Source: an uncultured Croceitalea sp. (lineage in GTDB: Bacteria; Bacteroidota; Bacteroidia; Flavobacteriales; Flavobacteriaceae). From it: DNA of 47,405 nt. The notes under the pieces were generated by a model, which made no database searches, had not been told where the DNA came from, and saw only the letters and a program-made list of their open reading frames with translations. The stretch covers positions 1 through 47,405 of the forward strand of contig CALBVX010000052.1 in assembly GCA_937969515.1 (NCBI GenBank). The letters are read 5' to 3'. Below are positions 45,116 to 47,405 of the stretch, piece by piece. How positions within the stretch are numbered: the first letter of the stretch is position 1; each line of letters starts with the position of its first letter. The translations under genes and the position numbers were made by a program.

Positions 45116-46168
45116 TTAGGCAGAACGCTTTACCCTCTGTTTTTTTAGTGGATTCTTAGTAAGCTCGGCATACTCATTTCTATTTCTAAAAATACGTATC
45201 GCTGCAAATACAGCTTCTTTAAAAGAGCTTTCATCTGCCATGCCTTTTCCCGCTATTTCATAGGCCGTGCCGTGGTCTGGTGAAGTTCTTACTTTGCTGA
45301 GGCCCGCTGTAAAATTAACCCCCTTACCGAATGAAAGTGTTTTAAAAGGTATCAAACCTTGATCATGGTACGCCGCCAGTATCGCATCGAATTTTTCGTG
45401 CCCATTGGATCCAAAAAAACTATCTGCAGAATAAGGCCCATACACCAAATGCCCGTCATTGAATAATTTTTCAATAATCGGCTTCATAATTTTTTCATCT
45501 TCTTCACCAATAGTGCCGTTATCACCACTATGTGGATTAATGCCTAACAGAGCTATTTTTGGTCTACGAATACCGAAATCCATCTGCAAAGATTTGGCCA
45601 TGGTTGCCACCTTTTCTTGAATCAATTTGGTGGTAATTGCTTGTGCCACATCTTTTACCGCAATATGATCGGTTAAAAGCCCTACCCTAAGTTCATCGGT
45701 AACCATGAACATTAGGCTTTCACCATATAATTCTTTCGCCAAATAATCGGTATGACCGGGAAATTTAAAATCATCGGCCTGTATGTTGTTCTTGTTTATC
45801 GGGGCGGTTACCAAAACGTCTATTTCATTTTTTTTTAGGGCTTCCACTGCCGCTCTTAAAGATTTTATAGCGTACTTTCCGCCTTCTTCCGTTGCTTGAC
45901 CAAAGGCGGTTTCTGGAGTTTCTTTCCAAACATTGACCACATTGATTTTACCATCGAGTGCCTTTGCAGCATTGTGGACGCCATTAAAACTGACTTCAAT
46001 ACCTAAGGTCTGCTTTTGGTTTGATATGGTCTTGTTGGAAGCAAATAAAACTGGAGTGCAAAAATCGAGCATCCTGTTATCTTGAAAAGTTTTTAGCGCT
46101 ACTTCACATCCAATACCATTTAAATCACCAATTGAAATGCCCAACCGTATTTTTTTACTTCCATCCAT
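45116..46168 (-). CDS. pdxA: 4-hydroxythreonine-4-phosphate dehydrogenase
   Basis: 350 aa. It oxidises 4-phosphohydroxy-L-threonine in DXP-dependent pyridoxal-phosphate synthesis. Metal-binding histidines are at the expected places: His168 (LLTDHIA), His213 (INPHSGDNG) and His268 (AYHDQGLIPFK). Substrate motifs FPGHTDYL (136-143) and RTSPDHGTAYEIAGKG are intact. It is the first gene of the minus-strand pdxA-yceD-rpmF unit and divergent from ribE with a 58-bp shared gap. Confidence 0.97.
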   Translation of the reverse strand: MDGSKKIRLGISIGDLNGIGCEVALKTFQDNRMLDFCTPVLFASNKTISNQKQTLGIEVSFNGVHNAAKALDGKINVVNVWKETPETAFGQATEEGGKYAIKSLRAAVEALKKNEIDVLVTAPINKNNIQADDFKFPGHTDYLAKELYGESLMFMVTDELRVGLLTDHIAVKDVAQAITTKLIQEKVATMAKSLQMDFGIRRPKIALLGINPHSGDNGTIGEEDEKIMKPIIEKLFNDGHLVYGPYSADSFFGSNGHEKFDAILAAYHDQGLIPFKTLSFGKGVNFTAGLSKVRTSPDHGTAYEIAGKGMADESSFKEAVFAAIRIFRNRNEYAELTKNPLKKQRVKRSA

Positions 46169-46201
46169 ATAATCAATATTCGAATAGCTACTTTTACACT
46201 A

Positions 46202-46209
46202 CAAAGCTA
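46202..46209 (-). promoter_or_regulatory. putative pdxA -7 promoter element
   Basis: On the minus strand this reads TAGCTTTG, a match to the Bacteroidota -7 box TAnnTTTG, 33 bp before the pdxA ATG. No convincing -33 box is seen; the expected place falls in the start of ribE. Confidence 0.4.
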
Positions 46210-46226
46210 GGTAATTTCAAAAAGAC

Positions 46227-46817
46227 ATGTTTACAGGTATTATTGAGACTTTAGGAAAGGTAAAAGACTTAAAGAAAGAGGGTGAAAATCTTCATATAAC
46301 AATTACGTCTAACATTACCTCAGAACTTAAAATCGACCAAAGTGTTGCGCATAACGGGGTGTGTTTGACCGTCGTTGCTATTGATAATGATTCATATACG
46401 GTTACGGCTATACAAGAAACCTTGGATAAAACGAGTTTGGGGCAATTAAAGGTTTCCGATAAAGTAAACTTGGAGCGTGCCATGGTTTTAGGTGCGCGAT
46501 TAGATGGCCATATTGTTCAAGGCCATGTAGACCAAACCGCTATTTGCCAAAGTGTTGAAGAGAAAGATGGCAGTTGGGTTTTTACTTTTAAATATGATTC
46601 CTCCTTAAATAATGTAACTATTGAAAAAGGTTCGATTACCATAGATGGTACCAGTCTTACGGTGGTAGATTCTAAAAAAGACAGTTTTAGTGTAGCCATT
46701 ATCCCATACACTTATGAGCATACTCGATTTAACTCCTATAAAAAAGGGACGGTTGTGAATTTAGAATTTGATGTTATTGGGAAATATGTAGCCAAGTTAT
46801 TAGATTTAAGAGGTTAA
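46227..46817 (+). CDS. ribE: riboflavin synthase alpha chain
   Basis: 196 aa. It dismutates two 6,7-dimethyl-8-ribityllumazine molecules to riboflavin. It has the classic N-terminus MFTGIIETLGKV and two tandem lumazine-binding domains (about 1-90 and 95-188), each with the HxGxCLTV-type or HIVQGHVD-type motif (NGVCLTVVAI, DGHIVQGHVDQT, DGTSLTVVDS). Normal length. It stands alone on the plus strand, divergent from pdxA; the lumazine synthase gene is not in the window. Confidence 0.96.
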   Translation: MFTGIIETLGKVKDLKKEGENLHITITSNITSELKIDQSVAHNGVCLTVVAIDNDSYTVTAIQETLDKTSLGQLKVSDKVNLERAMVLGARLDGHIVQGHVDQTAICQSVEEKDGSWVFTFKYDSSLNNVTIEKGSITIDGTSLTVVDSKKDSFSVAIIPYTYEHTRFNSYKKGTVVNLEFDVIGKYVAKLLDLRG

Positions 46818-46904
46818 TAATTGAAATGCCTTGCATAAGGGCTAACAGTTTTTATTAATCATATCTCCTGTTAAAAAGACTTAAAACATAACTGTACATA
46901 TGCC

Positions 46905-47405
46905 TTACACCTTAATAAAAATCTTACGCTTATAAAGTACATACGCCAATAGGCAATAGAAAGCAACTACACTTAACCCATAAAGTAAGGAAGAAGTTTC
47001 TAAAGACATGAATTCTTGAACATAAACCTTTTGAAACAACCATCCATGTAAGGAGTACTCACCAACCTTAATGAGCCCCATTACCTTGCTGATAAAGCTT
47101 GATAAAAAATAGAGCACAATAGCATTTGCCCCAGCGTATTTGAATATACTACCAAATTCAATTTTCTTTACATCCGTTAGGTAATAAATCAATGCTAAAA
47201 CCACATTGGCCCAACCGGCGGTAACCAAAACAAAGCTGCTTGTCCACAGCGCTTTGTTAATAGGAAATACAAAATCCCATAAATGGCCTATTAATAGTAG
47301 CGACCCTCCCAGACCAAATAGTATAGTTGCCTTTTTCTTTTGTTTTGACAATAATATTAGGCCTGTGAAAATTCCTAACAACGAACTTACAATTGATGGA
47401 ATTGT
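46905..47405 (-). CDS. DUF5009/HGSNAT-like acyltransferase membrane protein, C-terminal part
   Basis: The frame is open to the right edge (the sequence before an internal TTG at 47381 continues as TIPSIVSSLLGIFTG), so this is the C-terminal 166 residues of a longer protein. About five TM helices are visible, with the characteristic TSSFVLVTAGWANVVLAL and FKYAGANAIVLYFLSSF segments of the heparan-alpha-glucosaminide N-acetyltransferase-like family, which moves acetyl groups across membranes onto sugars. The active-site His of the family lies N-terminal and is outside the window. It converges on ribE with an 87-bp gap. Confidence 0.8.
   Translation of the reverse strand, partial: TIPSIVSSLLGIFTGLILLSKQKKKATILFGLGGSLLLIGHLWDFVFPINKALWTSSFVLVTAGWANVVLALIYYLTDVKKIEFGSIFKYAGANAIVLYFLSSFISKVMGLIKVGEYSLHGWLFQKVYVQEFMSLETSSLLYGLSVVAFYCLLAYVLYKRKIFIKV

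Noticed and set aside
46905-47381. Complete short gene of 158 codons starting with TTG at 47381
   Set aside because: The frame stays open through the window edge and the residues before the TTG continue the membrane helix pattern, so it is the C-terminal part of a longer gene.
1-47405. tRNA, rRNA or riboswitch genes
   Set aside because: I saw no tRNA cloverleaf, rRNA stretch or recognisable riboswitch. The ribE leader is too short (58 bp shared with pdxA) for an FMN riboswitch.

Overview
The window looks like chromosomal DNA of a marine-type member of the Flavobacteriaceae (Bacteroidota). It is AT-rich. Gene starts lack Shine-Dalgarno sequences, and two genes have a Bacteroidota-style -7 box (TAnnTTTG). 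Gene content also fits: many FtsX/MacB-like permeases ending in NPVKSLRTE, a Gre-like orphan protein, a GIN-domain (DUF2807) protein, and the pdxA-yceD-rpmF-fabH-accB-accC order. The genus cannot be fixed from the sequence alone.

Left flank (1-2670): the 3' end of an unrecognised gene, an Asp/Glu-rich lipoprotein, a degenerate inverted-repeat (MITE/REP-like) element, arfB (ribosome rescue), a SnoaL-like protein and a Gre-like protein.

Core (2678-40014): a divergent regulatory pair (sigma-54 response regulator and histidine kinase, minus strand) faces a plus-strand block of about 34 kb. The block encodes a TolC-type outer-membrane channel, an HlyD/MacA-type adaptor, a MacB/LolD-type ATPase, TWELVE consecutive full-length paralogous eight-TM FtsX/MacB-like permeases (P1-P12, 786-810 aa each), a GIN-domain protein between P2 and P3, and a second, variant ATPase at the far end. 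It reads as a tripartite efflux/mechanotransmission machine with one exit duct, two ATPases and a dozen alternative permeases. No substrate gene is visible.

Regulation: four intergenic gaps (before tolC, P5, P7 and P8) share one composite element. It has two 19-bp palindromes related to GTGTAAA-N5-TTTACAC whose starts are exactly 22 bp apart, followed 70, 70, 71 or 81 bp later by TGGCAT-N7-G, a -24/-12 (sigma-54) type promoter, 25-40 bp before the start codon. These are probably the enhancer and promoter sites of the adjacent NtrC-type regulator. They would divide the locus into four co-regulated units: tolC to P4 (closed by a strong hairpin at 19497-19525), P5-P6, P7, and P8 to the second ATPase. 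The P7 and P8 control regions are near-copies, while the start region of P8 is copied from P5, which shows recombination among the array members.

Right flank (40011-47405): a FAD-dependent oxidoreductase convergent with the second ATPase, then housekeeping genes on the minus strand: accC, accB, fabH (fatty-acid initiation), rpmF, a YceD/DUF177 protein and pdxA. Two clear intrinsic terminators lie among them. Divergent ribE follows, then the C-terminal part of a DUF5009/HGSNAT-like membrane protein that runs off the window.
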